64,000 bases of DNA. Origin: Botrytis cinerea B05.10. Taxonomy: Eukaryota > Ascomycota > Leotiomycetes > Helotiales > Sclerotiniaceae. How positions within the stretch are numbered: the first letter of the stretch is position 1; each line of letters starts with the position of its first letter. The position numbers and the translations under genes were made by a program. The notes under the pieces are model-generated. The model was not told the DNA's origin, did not search any database, and was given only the letters and a program-made list of their open reading frames with translations. Positions 50,626 to 59,682 of this stretch are shown here, one piece after another. Where the stretch lies: the NCBI RefSeq assembly GCF_000143535.2, contig NC_037324.1, positions 1,736,001-1,800,000 of the forward strand, read 5' to 3'.

Positions 50626-51231
50626 ATGGCGAATGATGCTCTCCACCCTCCAACTCCTCGCAAACGCATTGTGGTAGCGATGACTGGTTCCACTGGTGCT
50701 TGTCTGGGAATCAAAGTCCTTATAGCTCTACGACGTCTAAATATCGAAACACACCTCGTCCTCAGTCACTGGGCTTTGGCTACTATAAAGTACGAGACGG
50801 ATTATACGCCAGCAAATATCAAAGCTCTTGCTGATCATGTGTGGTCCAATAATGATCAAGCCGCCCCAATTTCGAGTGGTTCTTTCCATGCTGATGGCAT
50901 GATTATCATTCCGTGTAGCATGAAGACTTTGGCGGCCGTCAGTTCTGGATATTGCGAAGATTTGATCTCTAGAGCTGCCGATGTCATGCTAAAGGAAAGA
51001 CGGAGGTTGATCTTAGCAGTCAGAGAAACACCGTTGAGCGAGATACACTTGAGAAACATGATGACGGTCACCCGCGCCGGAGCGATCATTTGCCCGCAGA
51101 TGCCGGCATTCTATACAAGACCTAGTTCGATAGATGATTTAGTAGATCAGATGGTAGGGCGATGCTTAGATCTTTTTGGGCTTGACACCGGAGATTTTAA
51201 AAGATGGAACGGACCTCCAATGTCCGAATAG
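50626..51231 (+). CDS. pad1: UbiX-family flavin prenyltransferase (Pad1/PadA-like)
   Basis: An intronless 201-aa protein, starting at ATG 50626 (context ACAATGG). UbiX/Pad1 enzymes attach a dimethylallyl group to reduced FMN, making the prenylated FMN cofactor used by UbiD/Fdc1 decarboxylases. Family features are complete: VVAMTGSTGACLG (GSTG at 21-24), PCSMKTLAAV, LKERRRLILAVRETPLS, and AFYTRP. Residues K123, R133, E134, Y163 and R179 match the active-site K129, R139, E140, Y169 and R185 of bacterial UbiX with constant offset. Yeast Pad1 carries a mitochondrial presequence; none is evident here, where the N-terminus is the short MANDALHPPTPRKR. Divergent partner of the decarboxylase gene. 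Confidence 0.95.
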   Translation: MANDALHPPTPRKRIVVAMTGSTGACLGIKVLIALRRLNIETHLVLSHWALATIKYETDYTPANIKALADHVWSNNDQAAPISSGSFHADGMIIIPCSMKTLAAVSSGYCEDLISRAADVMLKERRRLILAVRETPLSEIHLRNMMTVTRAGAIICPQMPAFYTRPSSIDDLVDQMVGRCLDLFGLDTGDFKRWNGPPMSE

Positions 51232-51761
51232 ATGAAGTCTGCGATTAAGCCAGGATTTGAATTTCAATTAAAAAATTAAAAATTAAGAGTCTTTAAATGT
51301 AGAGATATCAGATTCGATAACATTAATAAATCGATCGGGCGGGTGGAAAACGAATATTGAAAGAATAATAGACTAATAGATGAAGCTATATGATATTATA
51401 GGGTAGATGAATAGAATTTCACAGATAGAATACAACTAGACGTACAGGACCTACGCAATTCGTGAGTGCTATGTCTTTCGTATCCTTCTCTTATAAATAC
51501 TATCTCTTATATTAGATGGATCTTTTAGTGAAACACTTTTACTTTAATGAGAGAATTAGTTTTATTTATTTAAATTATAATAAGACATTATATCGTAAAT
51601 TACTACTTTCTTATAATATAATTTAATGATAGTTCTTAACTTTTTTTTTTTTTTAGAATGATCTGAGATAAGTACTGATACTTTTTTTTTGATTAAAAAA
51701 TATTATAAATTAAGTATATTATAGAGAATAGTAATATTATTTGATTATTTTAAGTATGAAA

Positions 51762-51925
51762 TGCTAGAGCGTATAAAGGAAAACTATAGAGATCGAATGT
51801 TTTTATTGATAATAATAAACTATAAAGAGAAGAGAGAAAGCTTAGCTATAAGAAGAGAATTATATTTATATTCTTCTTATCTCTAAGCCTAGTTAGTCAC
51901 TTGATGCCCACGTGTACCCCTGATA
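51762..51925 (-). mobile_element. Solo LTR of a retrotransposon
   Basis: A 164-bp unit flanked by a perfect 5-bp duplication TGAAA (51757-51761 and 51926-51930). On the minus strand it starts TATCAGGGGTACACGTGG (original TG probably changed to TA) and ends CGCTCTAGCA. It includes TATAAATATAA, a plausible LTR TATA box, about 60 bp in. No internal retrotransposon sequence accompanies it, so recombination between LTRs is the likely origin. It differs in sequence from the 170-bp LTRs at 36332 and 41057. Confidence 0.65.
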
Positions 51926-52439
51926 TGAAATAGCAAAAATAAATATTAATATACTAGATAAATTCGAAATTAATTATAAGAATTAGCTCCTATATATATA
52001 TTCTAAATAGATAATGAAGTCGTTAAATTAAAAAGAAGTAAGCTTCTCATATGCTATATAATTAATATATTTATAATATAGGATTTTCTATAACACTATA
52101 TTAGTATATCGAGTATTATATACTTAGATAATATTCTATTATACTTATTTTGATTTAAGACTAACTTGAATCATTGTTTAATTTATTTTCTTTCTCGAAT
52201 AAAAAGAATATTATATATTAATAAAACTTATAAAGCTAAATTCTAAAGCGTAATTATTTAATCAATTTAGTAATATAATAGAATAGTAGAAAAATAATTC
52301 TTATATTTTCTTATTATATAGAATTTAACAAAGATTCATGAAAATGACATTTATATATATTTATAATAGTAATCATTAGAGAAAAAGAGTTCCGAAGATT
52401 TCATATTAAAAGTGTTTCATAATTATTAATGATTAATAA

Positions 52440-52500
52440 GAAGATAAGAGATTCTATATATTCTTAGTCTGAAAAATCTATTTCCTTAACGACTAGTATA
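52440..52500 (-). repeat. End fragment of the unclassified 0.9 kb repeat
   Basis: The reverse complement reads CTAGTCGTTAAGGAAATAG followed by ATTTTTCAGACTAAGAAT, matching the 5' end of the copies at 28334 and 40913. The match does not clearly extend further. Confidence 0.45.
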
Positions 52501-52890
52501 AGTGTTATTTAATTCTATTAATCTATCAAAGAAATATAAGAAATTAAAAAAAATTAGAAAATAAATCAAAAAGAAAGATGTATAAAAGTTGTTATATAAA
52601 TAAATAAATAACTAATTAAAGAATAAAAAATAATATTAATTTTTTAATTACAAAATAGTTCGAGTAATATATGATTAGAATTGAATAAATGTATAACTTA
52701 TGAGACAAAATTATTTAAAGATGTTTTTAATTTTTTTAATTTTTTTTTTTTTAAAAAAAACGATACTCCGATTTATTAGAAGTCACATTAATAGATATTC
52801 TATTTTCTTAAAATTCAATATGAGTTATTAATTGATACGTTCTTATTAACTTGTTAAAAAAAGTTTCGCTCGGAATACTCTGAACAAAAA

Positions 52891-53004
52891 TGAACAGAGG
52901 GGGATTCGAACCCCCGCGGGCTAAGCCCATGAGAATGCTAGTTGATTGAATCAACTAAGCTATTAAGCTTGAGTCACACGCCATAACCACTCGGCCATCT
53001 GTCC
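52891..53004 (-). tRNA. tRNA-Leu (anticodon CAA) with a 32-nt intron
   Basis: On the minus strand a full cloverleaf can be drawn: acceptor GGACAGA pairing with TCTGTTC (one G-U), discriminator A at 52891, D arm GCC...GGC, anticodon loop CT-CAA-G, a long variable arm GGGC-TTA-GCCC, and T arm GGGGG-TTCGAAT-CCCCC. The intron (52936-52967) follows the base after the anticodon, the usual place, and can itself form a stem through GTTGATTCAATCAAC. With this fold the anticodon stem TGTGA/TCTCA has one T-T mismatch. The long variable arm would also fit tRNA-Ser, but CAA reads the leucine codon UUG. Confidence 0.8.
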
Positions 53005-55820
53005 TGTTTGATTGAAGATGCAAAATTCTGTGCTGATTTTCTATATAGATCAATTGAAAATGCAGGGAAAATTTGCTGTACTATGTGGGGTATGTGAGGG
53101 GCTTGGTGTTGTGCTCGGGTAAGGTGCGGGGGTGTTCGGATTGTTTGTAATCTTTTCAGTCCCAAGATGCTGTCAAGCAGGAAGAACAGAAGAGCAAGTG
53201 TGAAACGATCGTTGTTAGTTTTTAAGGGTTACAAGCTAATTCTTCGTGTTCATCAATATTTTTGCTCAAAATATATATAATTTATATTTTCGGTTTTATC
53301 ACCAGCCAGGTTTACCAATGGCCGATCTCATCAATTTCCCTCGAATCCCTTCACCATTTCCTGTCACTCTCAAGAGTCGTCGTTTGTACAGTCATCTGAC
53401 GAAGTAACAAAATTACTTTCCTGACAATCAGCCAAGAATTTTGAATTTCTCATGGTCAAAGTTCTCGTGTAAGTAACAGTCCCATTCGTGTAGTGAGGAT
53501 TCTCGTGCCGGCCGAGATAACGAGAGACTTACCTGTTGGACACAAGCCATATCAGGGACCAAAAGCAGAAGTACTGCCTCTTTCAGAGCACTTGGGCAAC
53601 CATTGATCAAAATTTCATTGAGGAAAATCATTAGACAATAGTGAGTCGTGCTGCATCAGACTTGCGATACTGATGATGTTGTCATCGACAAAGGCGTAAA
53701 TTGTGAAGGTACAAGCCCTGTTGGCAGGAGAAGGGAGAATCGTGAACGAGAAGGTAAAAAGGATAGTACTCGAGAGAAGAGTTACATCGTGAGAAATAAT
53801 TGTGTGTGAGGAGATGTTAAGACAGAAGAAAGGTCTTAATTCAGAGGGAGAAATAGATATTCAAAGGTGAAAGATTTATACTTACATATAATTATGAAGT
53901 TCAATAGATAAAATGTATGGGGCTTTCCGCAATCAGCAATGAGCTCGCCAATGAACAAAACCATATAGTTGGGAACAAATTCCCAGCTGCCATTCGAAGA
54001 GGAGCACGTCGACCATGAATTCCAAATGGAAAAACAATCGGGTCTAGGCATGGATGTGCGATGAATCACATTAGTTCTAAAAAAGGTTTTACCAGGTCAA
54101 GGTCAAATTTCGGGACAGGAAACATAGTAGCAAATAAATAAGATAAAGAGGGTATGGAAATAGAACATTAAATTTCTCGAGACCATAGGTCAAAATTGTC
54201 ATGTGTTTGCTGATATTCCCAGAACAAGAGGAACAATCTGTTCCTAGGGTGTAACCATTCGGTTGCCATTTCAAATTAGCGTGTTGCATAACTAGTCTTT
54301 GTCTTGCTTAGGAAACCGGTATTTCCCATCCAAGTAGTCATATTAGGATCTCTAATACTGGACTGTCAGAGCAGAGAACATGCACACGTCTCTTGAAGCT
54401 ACCTGGTGCCTCGGAACTAACCGGGCTCACGAGAAAGATATTTTGTGCTCCAACAAACAAGACATTATAAACTGATTATCAGACAACTGCATATCAAGAA
54501 CATATTCTCCACTGCTCTATGCGTTGATTCCAGCACCCAACGAAGGAGATGGCCTCTGTACTGTAAGCCCCTCAAGGATCCTGAACATTGTTTGTGGCAA
54601 GATAATTTCAAAAGTTTCGAAATGAATGTTAACACAAATGAGATACAAGTTTGGATAGGATTGAAGAGTCGAGGTCTACCGATGAAGCTATTGCGAGTGA
54701 TATGAAATGTTTTGCAGATGTAAATGAATTGGATGACAATGGGTTGAATACGCGAGAATCATCATTAGTTCATGATTCTGGTTGAGCCATACGATCTTTA
54801 TGAAGAGAATGTCTTTGTCTTCCGGAAAATTAAACCCAACATCGCAAGTAAAGTAACGGATCCGAAACAAGGTTGATAGATCGTAGGTGCAATATTGAAG
54901 CCTCTAAAGATTCCTATTACCGTGCATGGTGCAGTCTGAACTACTAATGAGGGAGTCTATCCGGATCGTGCCTACTTCATGTTCAAGAGTCCAGAGTAAA
55001 ATAAATGACATCTTCAAAGCATTTATTGATGGGCTTCTTGTCCACATGTCCACAATAGGCATGAAGGATAAACTTGCCAAAACCCTTTTCGCACTTTCCT
55101 CTGATCATCTCCTCTGCCCATCCCCAATTTTCGTTTCTTGTCGTAAGTTGGCCTGGCGCAGTGCTTCCATCTCTGCGTCTTGTTGAGGTTCCCTGTCAAC
55201 TGTTTCCAGAAATTCCAGAAAGACGATTAGACCGAAGATGGCTTTTGTAACGAATATAGCCTACTATATCTCCAAAGGCTTCGATCCTAAATCACAACTG
55301 GGGAGCAGATTCCCAGAAAATTGTGAATGACGAAGGTGCAGATCAACAGTTTCCAAGAAGCATACATCTGTCCCCGAGTGGACAAGAGCATCTACAGAAT
55401 GGACTCGATGAATTGGAACAGCTTCAACGAGTTTGAAAATGAATACCAATATCACAAACGAACCTTAAAACAGAGTGTTCGTTGAGTGGACAACTCCATT
55501 CGTTCTCAGCTGCACCTCCTTGACCTCGGTAATTCATTGGGGTGTAAGACGCTAGAAAGTGTCTTCTCAAGATTAGCAACTGCTTTGGAATGTTCTTCAT
55601 AAAACGAGTTGCTTTTGCAAGTTTCGCTCTCGCTCAACCGAGCATCTACAATCTCATTGATTTGAAGGTCATTGAACTTTGCTTCCCAAGTGCATCTTTT
55701 ACTGATACACTTCGAGAGATTCTTCAAAGACGAAGTGATTTCCGAACTACTCTCTTCTGTATAATTAGTAAATTTTGGGGCTATGATATTATGCACTCAT
55801 GGTCGAAATGTCGAGAAAGA
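53005..55820. other. Gene-poor interval with coding remnants
   Basis: Composition is ordinary, but no complete gene can be built. Several minus-strand stretches look coding for 20-60 codons and are then cut by stops or frame changes (for example 53428-53631, 53836-54069, 54986-55175 and 55506-55796). Good intron donors such as GTAAGTCTC (about 53531) and GTAAGTAT (about 53888) appear at ends of some. The interval is best read as one or more decayed or poorly resolved minus-strand genes. Confidence 0.45.
54986..55796 (-). pseudogene. Fragments of a decayed minus-strand gene
   Basis: Near 54986-55165 one minus-strand frame reads ENWGWAEEMIRGKCEKGFGK followed by FILHAYCGHVDKKPINKCF and a stop at 54983-54985, with amino-acid usage like a real protein. 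Upstream on the same strand, 55506-55796 gives a 96-codon frame containing NSFYEEHSKAVANLEKTL, which looks helical. The parts between are in other frames with stops. The family is not recognised. It directly follows the kinase gene on the same strand, so it may be part of a duplicated or broken neighbour. Confidence 0.35.
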
Positions 55821-58658
55821 CTATATTTGGCACGAGCAACTAGGGGGCCCATAATGCCTCAATAGATTTTTAAGAAGAACGTCAGCTGTCGGGCGGCATT
55901 TTTGATCAAGAGCCAGTACATCCCGAAGAAGTGAGGCTATCCAGAAATCTCCTAACTCGTTAAACCATGGCCCTATCATATGCGAAGTCGCATGATAAGC
56001 GTAGGTCATTCTATCAGGCTCATCTGGTATTGGCTGGCTTCTGTATTCATGAAAGTCCTCGATGCGTTCGCCATCAGCTACAGTGACCATCTCTGCAAAA
56101 ACGCATCCCAGGGAGTAAATATCAGCAGGTCGGCCTCTTCGATCGTCTGAAATTACTTCGGGGGCACTGTACATTTTCGTGATGCCTACTAAAGGTCCTT
56201 CAGTTGAACTTGTGACACCTGCACTAAACTGGTGGGCGGATCCGAAATCAGTCAAATAAATCTGATCACCCTTGCAAATTATATTATTTGGCTTGATATC
56301 CTTGTGTCTTATATTCTGAGAGTGAATATAAGCTACCGCAGAAGCAAGACAACATTGCCAGCCAATCAGCAACTTCATCTCTTCTTCTGGAAAATCACTG
56401 TCACTAACTCGTTCAAGGAAATGGCCTAGATCTTCGTCACCAGCTGGAGATATGAGAATTCCAAATTGCCGAGGAGCTTTGATTGTCTCATAGGTGCTGA
56501 TAACCTTGACGATATGGTGATGAGAGAGACCCCGAAGGACTGCCACCTCTTGCTGGATCAGAGGCAATAGCCTTTTTCGTGAGAAGTTGGGGAGACGAAT
56601 GATTTTCCGAGCAATTAAACCACTCTGATCTCTGTCATTGAAACGAACTGCGTCAACGATTCCAAGAGAGCCGTGTCCTAATTGTCTGATCGTCGTGAGT
56701 GGAACTACTTTACTGCTGGTATATTCTTCGTGAGTATATTCAATGATGACACCCTGATGAGGGACCCTGGGCGATGGGCAGAATTTCGACTCGGATGAGC
56801 CGTTGTCTTGATTTTCTTTAGTTATAGATTCTGTAGCAAAAATGCTCCGCTCTGATGCAACATTTACGGTCGATATCTCCCGCTGTGCCGTTTCAATCTT
56901 TTGTTTCGGAGGGTTTATTGCAGGTAATGGTGTAGGTCGTGGATCGAAAGAACGGGGGTTTGCAGAATCCTCGAAACCCTGATTTTCTCCACAAACAAGA
57001 TTTTTCGACTCATCTGCGACATCCAAATTTCCGGCAAGATAGGAAGCCTGATGGAGTATAGCTCCATTTGGACTGGAGATCATTCTTTCGCTACCAATCA
57101 AGCCGCCAAACCCAAACCTCGTCTTCCTCGCCAAAATTCTTGCTGATTCACAGATAGTCTTGCAAGACTTGCAACTATACCCTTCGCTCCCCACGACCAC
57201 CTTTCTCAAGCAGTTTTGACATCTCCACCATTCTGGCTCGAACCTACATGTACCTAGGTTCTCTATTTCTTTCGTCGACAACTTTGAAGATAATCCGATG
57301 TCTTCTTTGTGGAAGTCTCGGAGGTGGGTTCTGTAATCTTCCTTTGGCGCCCGAAAATCTGACCGAAGGAAACGGAATTTGGACCCTAACGCACTGGCAG
57401 TGCCTATTTGTGATTGACATGAAGGATAGTCACAGAGATAATAAGCTTCGCCATGAGAATGGACATAATGTTGCATGAGTATTTGCTGAGAGGAGAAGCC
57501 ACTTTGATGGTCTGGACATGTTCGAATATGGCATGGGTAGGAAATTGTAAAGCCATCCGATAACTTCAAGGAAGAAGACTCACTATGCATTGTAGGAATC
57601 TCATTTTCGCTCGAACTTTCACAAACGTTAGCATCGGACAATGCTGGAGCTGCAGCTGCATTTTTTTCGAACTTGGTGTTGTCTTGTTTTCGCCATCTTT
57701 TCCCTTCACCATCGATGGGTACTGCTTTGTTATCTCCGTCTGCACAGCTGATTGGATACGCTGACAAGGGCTGAACGCCATGCTTCCAATTGTCGCCCCT
57801 AATAACGCTTTTGGCTTCTTCAAATGTCGAGTCTTTATCTATCAGCCATTTTTTCAACATATTATACCTAGTCAGAAGCCCGGGATCGCTCACGAGTGAC
57901 TTGTAGCCATCGCTGCGGGGTATAGTACTATTTATTGTGATGTTCACTGTGACCCACTTCTCCAGAGCTAAATCTGGCCGCTCTAAATTATCGAGAAACG
58001 TATCTGCTTGCTTGATTGAGTACTCCGCCAAATGAAGCAAACCAAGTATAGAAGCGCCTGATGGTATATCGGGTTTCGCTGCCAGGAGGTCGTCTAAGTG
58101 ACGATAGGGGCGTTTATACGCCCTCCACAATCTCTTGGTGGTAGGCACTGGTTCTTCTTGATTAAATGCGCCCCTCTCAGAAATGCTTTCACTACTATCT
58201 TGCTCTTCGGCTTGTGTTACCAGAAGGTTTTTGTTTTGACGGTTGTCCAATACTATCTGTGATTTTTTAGACTTTCTTAGAGCCACGCCAGTTTTTGATG
58301 TGAGATCGACTTCGTAGTCCGGGCTGTTCTCTATGGGTTGTAGCCAGGCATTTGATGGCTTCAATTGTTCCCAAACACCGTTGCTAGGTGTTGATTTGTG
58401 ATGTTTGACGGCAAAAAACCGCTCAAGTCCCGGGAATTTCTCCTTCATCAGTTGAACTTCATCTTCATCGGTCTTTGTCATGCCAATTTCCCGCGCGGTA
58501 GCATCAAGTATTCCACTATCTCTCACAGATAACAATGTAGCAGAAGATTTGTCCATCGTCTCTCCATTCTCGATGAAAGCTTGGGATCGTTCTGAGATAG
58601 CTCGCGACGCCGAATCTTCCCAAACATTGGTACTGTTTTTGACGATAAAGTTATCCAT
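55821..58658 (-). CDS. Protein kinase with N-terminal helical domain and zinc fingers
   Basis: A single-exon frame of 945 aa, taking ATG 58658 (context ACTATGG) rather than a TTG 33 nt upstream. Residues 1-200 look disordered. Residues about 202-290 (LLHLAEYSIKQADTFLDNL...) are a predicted helical module often seen in fungal multidomain proteins. Two C2H2-like fingers follow (C376, C381, H397, H402; and C409, C414, H445, H450), then a zinc ribbon (C480, C483, C496, C499). Residues 652-935 are a Ser/Thr-type kinase domain: glycine loop GHGSLG (661-666), K685, E704, HKDIKPNN with D787, DFG 804-806 and APE 832-834. All catalytic residues are present; the usual HRD arginine is lysine. The substrate is unknown. 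Architecture suggests a signalling protein that senses or binds a nucleic acid or protein through its fingers; this is inference. Confidence 0.87.
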   Translation of the reverse strand: MDNFIVKNSTNVWEDSASRAISERSQAFIENGETMDKSSATLLSVRDSGILDATAREIGMTKTDEDEVQLMKEKFPGLERFFAVKHHKSTPSNGVWEQLKPSNAWLQPIENSPDYEVDLTSKTGVALRKSKKSQIVLDNRQNKNLLVTQAEEQDSSESISERGAFNQEEPVPTTKRLWRAYKRPYRHLDDLLAAKPDIPSGASILGLLHLAEYSIKQADTFLDNLERPDLALEKWVTVNITINSTIPRSDGYKSLVSDPGLLTRYNMLKKWLIDKDSTFEEAKSVIRGDNWKHGVQPLSAYPISCADGDNKAVPIDGEGKRWRKQDNTKFEKNAAAAPALSDANVCESSSENEIPTMHSESSSLKLSDGFTISYPCHIRTCPDHQSGFSSQQILMQHYVHSHGEAYYLCDYPSCQSQIGTASALGSKFRFLRSDFRAPKEDYRTHLRDFHKEDIGLSSKLSTKEIENLGTCRFEPEWWRCQNCLRKVVVGSEGYSCKSCKTICESARILARKTRFGFGGLIGSERMISSPNGAILHQASYLAGNLDVADESKNLVCGENQGFEDSANPRSFDPRPTPLPAINPPKQKIETAQREISTVNVASERSIFATESITKENQDNGSSESKFCPSPRVPHQGVIIEYTHEEYTSSKVVPLTTIRQLGHGSLGIVDAVRFNDRDQSGLIARKIIRLPNFSRKRLLPLIQQEVAVLRGLSHHHIVKVISTYETIKAPRQFGILISPAGDEDLGHFLERVSDSDFPEEEMKLLIGWQCCLASAVAYIHSQNIRHKDIKPNNIICKGDQIYLTDFGSAHQFSAGVTSSTEGPLVGITKMYSAPEVISDDRRGRPADIYSLGCVFAEMVTVADGERIEDFHEYRSQPIPDEPDRMTYAYHATSHMIGPWFNELGDFWIASLLRDVLALDQKCRPTADVLLKNLLRHYGPPSCSCQI

Positions 58659-59682
58659 AGTTCGACGACCTTGCCAGGTACGACCCCGCAATCATCGGCC
58701 GGATGTCAATTGTGTTGGGCTCGCGACAAAGCCTGCTAGAAAAGCGATTACTGCACGCAAAAGTCTTTGACAGTTATGGAGATATTGTGTTTGTCAGCCG
58801 CTCACCATGGGTGCTGCAGGCGACTATACCGCTTTCGAGACGATGCATTGTGATGCTTGCAAGTGACGACAGAGCTGAGGCGCGGAATAAAGTGAAGAAT
58901 GGTGGGATGGCTGTAAGAAAAGGTTGTCTGTCCTTTTGTAACTTTGCCTGCTAATCCGAGAAGAACCAAAGGGATGAAGTGTATTAATTGAATGAGTATT
59001 CCGACAACTGGGTGCATTTATAATCCACGATATCAACATCGATGATATAATACTTTACCTGCCCAACCCAACGAATGAACCATGGCACGTGCGTGGCTGG
59101 AGTAGCTGAGAGCTGGTAGTTTACTTCAATTGTGGCTCGTGCAGTTGTGCACAGACTCTTGGCAGAAACTTGTTGGATGAATATCCATCTGGATATCCTC
59201 GAGATTCGAAAAGACGATTGAATCCATAGCGATCGCTCCTCGGCCTGTCAATTCCATGTCGAAATATCTCAACCATCCGTCGGAGCTTTGTTTCGTACCT
59301 CGAAGCTCAGATTTCCAAGTATTTTGCCAGTCGTCAACATGTCAAGAATCAAGATGCACAAAGAAACGGCGCCTCATTGCTTGAATGGCGTGTACCCGAA
59401 TACGTCATAGACGGGAAATGCTCAAGACTATCTAGGTGGGCAGGATCGAATCAACATTCCTAACCGTTTCTTATAATATTGATAAGACATATGGGGATGC
59501 CATACAAAGCCAAGCTATATTTTCTTTTCCCATGATACATGATATCGAATTCTCAACTCTCAATGTTCTCTCCATTGTAACACTCAGCAACATCCTCATT
59601 TCATTCGACTCCAATACCGCCTTTCCTCGGCCTTTGGCCACATTGATACGGTCTTCCTCATCTGCCAATTCGACACAGAATC
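58659..59682. promoter_or_regulatory. Divergent intergenic region between kinase and DUF3292 genes
   Basis: About 1 kb between two diverging start codons. Small ORFs on both strands have no recognisable content. No clear TATA box or repeated site was found. It probably contains both promoters and 5' untranslated regions. Confidence 0.5.

Larger units (their letters stand above)
51232..52890. other. AT-rich island between prenyltransferase gene and tRNA
   Basis: Composition switches back to the RIP-like AT-rich state within about 100 bp of the prenyltransferase stop and back to normal just at the 3' end of the tRNA. It holds a solo LTR (51762-51925) and a fragment of the unclassified 0.9 kb repeat (about 52440-52500). 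No gene is seen. Confidence 0.75.

Noticed and set aside
52891..53004. tRNA-Ser instead of tRNA-Leu
   Set aside because: The long variable arm fits both, but the anticodon loop reads CT-CAA-G, and CAA decodes leucine UUG; no serine anticodon can be placed without breaking the stem.
53320..53409. A 29-codon ORF with good start context (MADLINFPRIP...)
   Set aside because: Too short, with no intron or domain to extend it; kept only as a curiosity near the tRNA.
58659..58691. Longer N-terminus for the kinase from a TTG codon
   Set aside because: It has no ATG; the ATG at 58658 has a strong context and is the first in frame.
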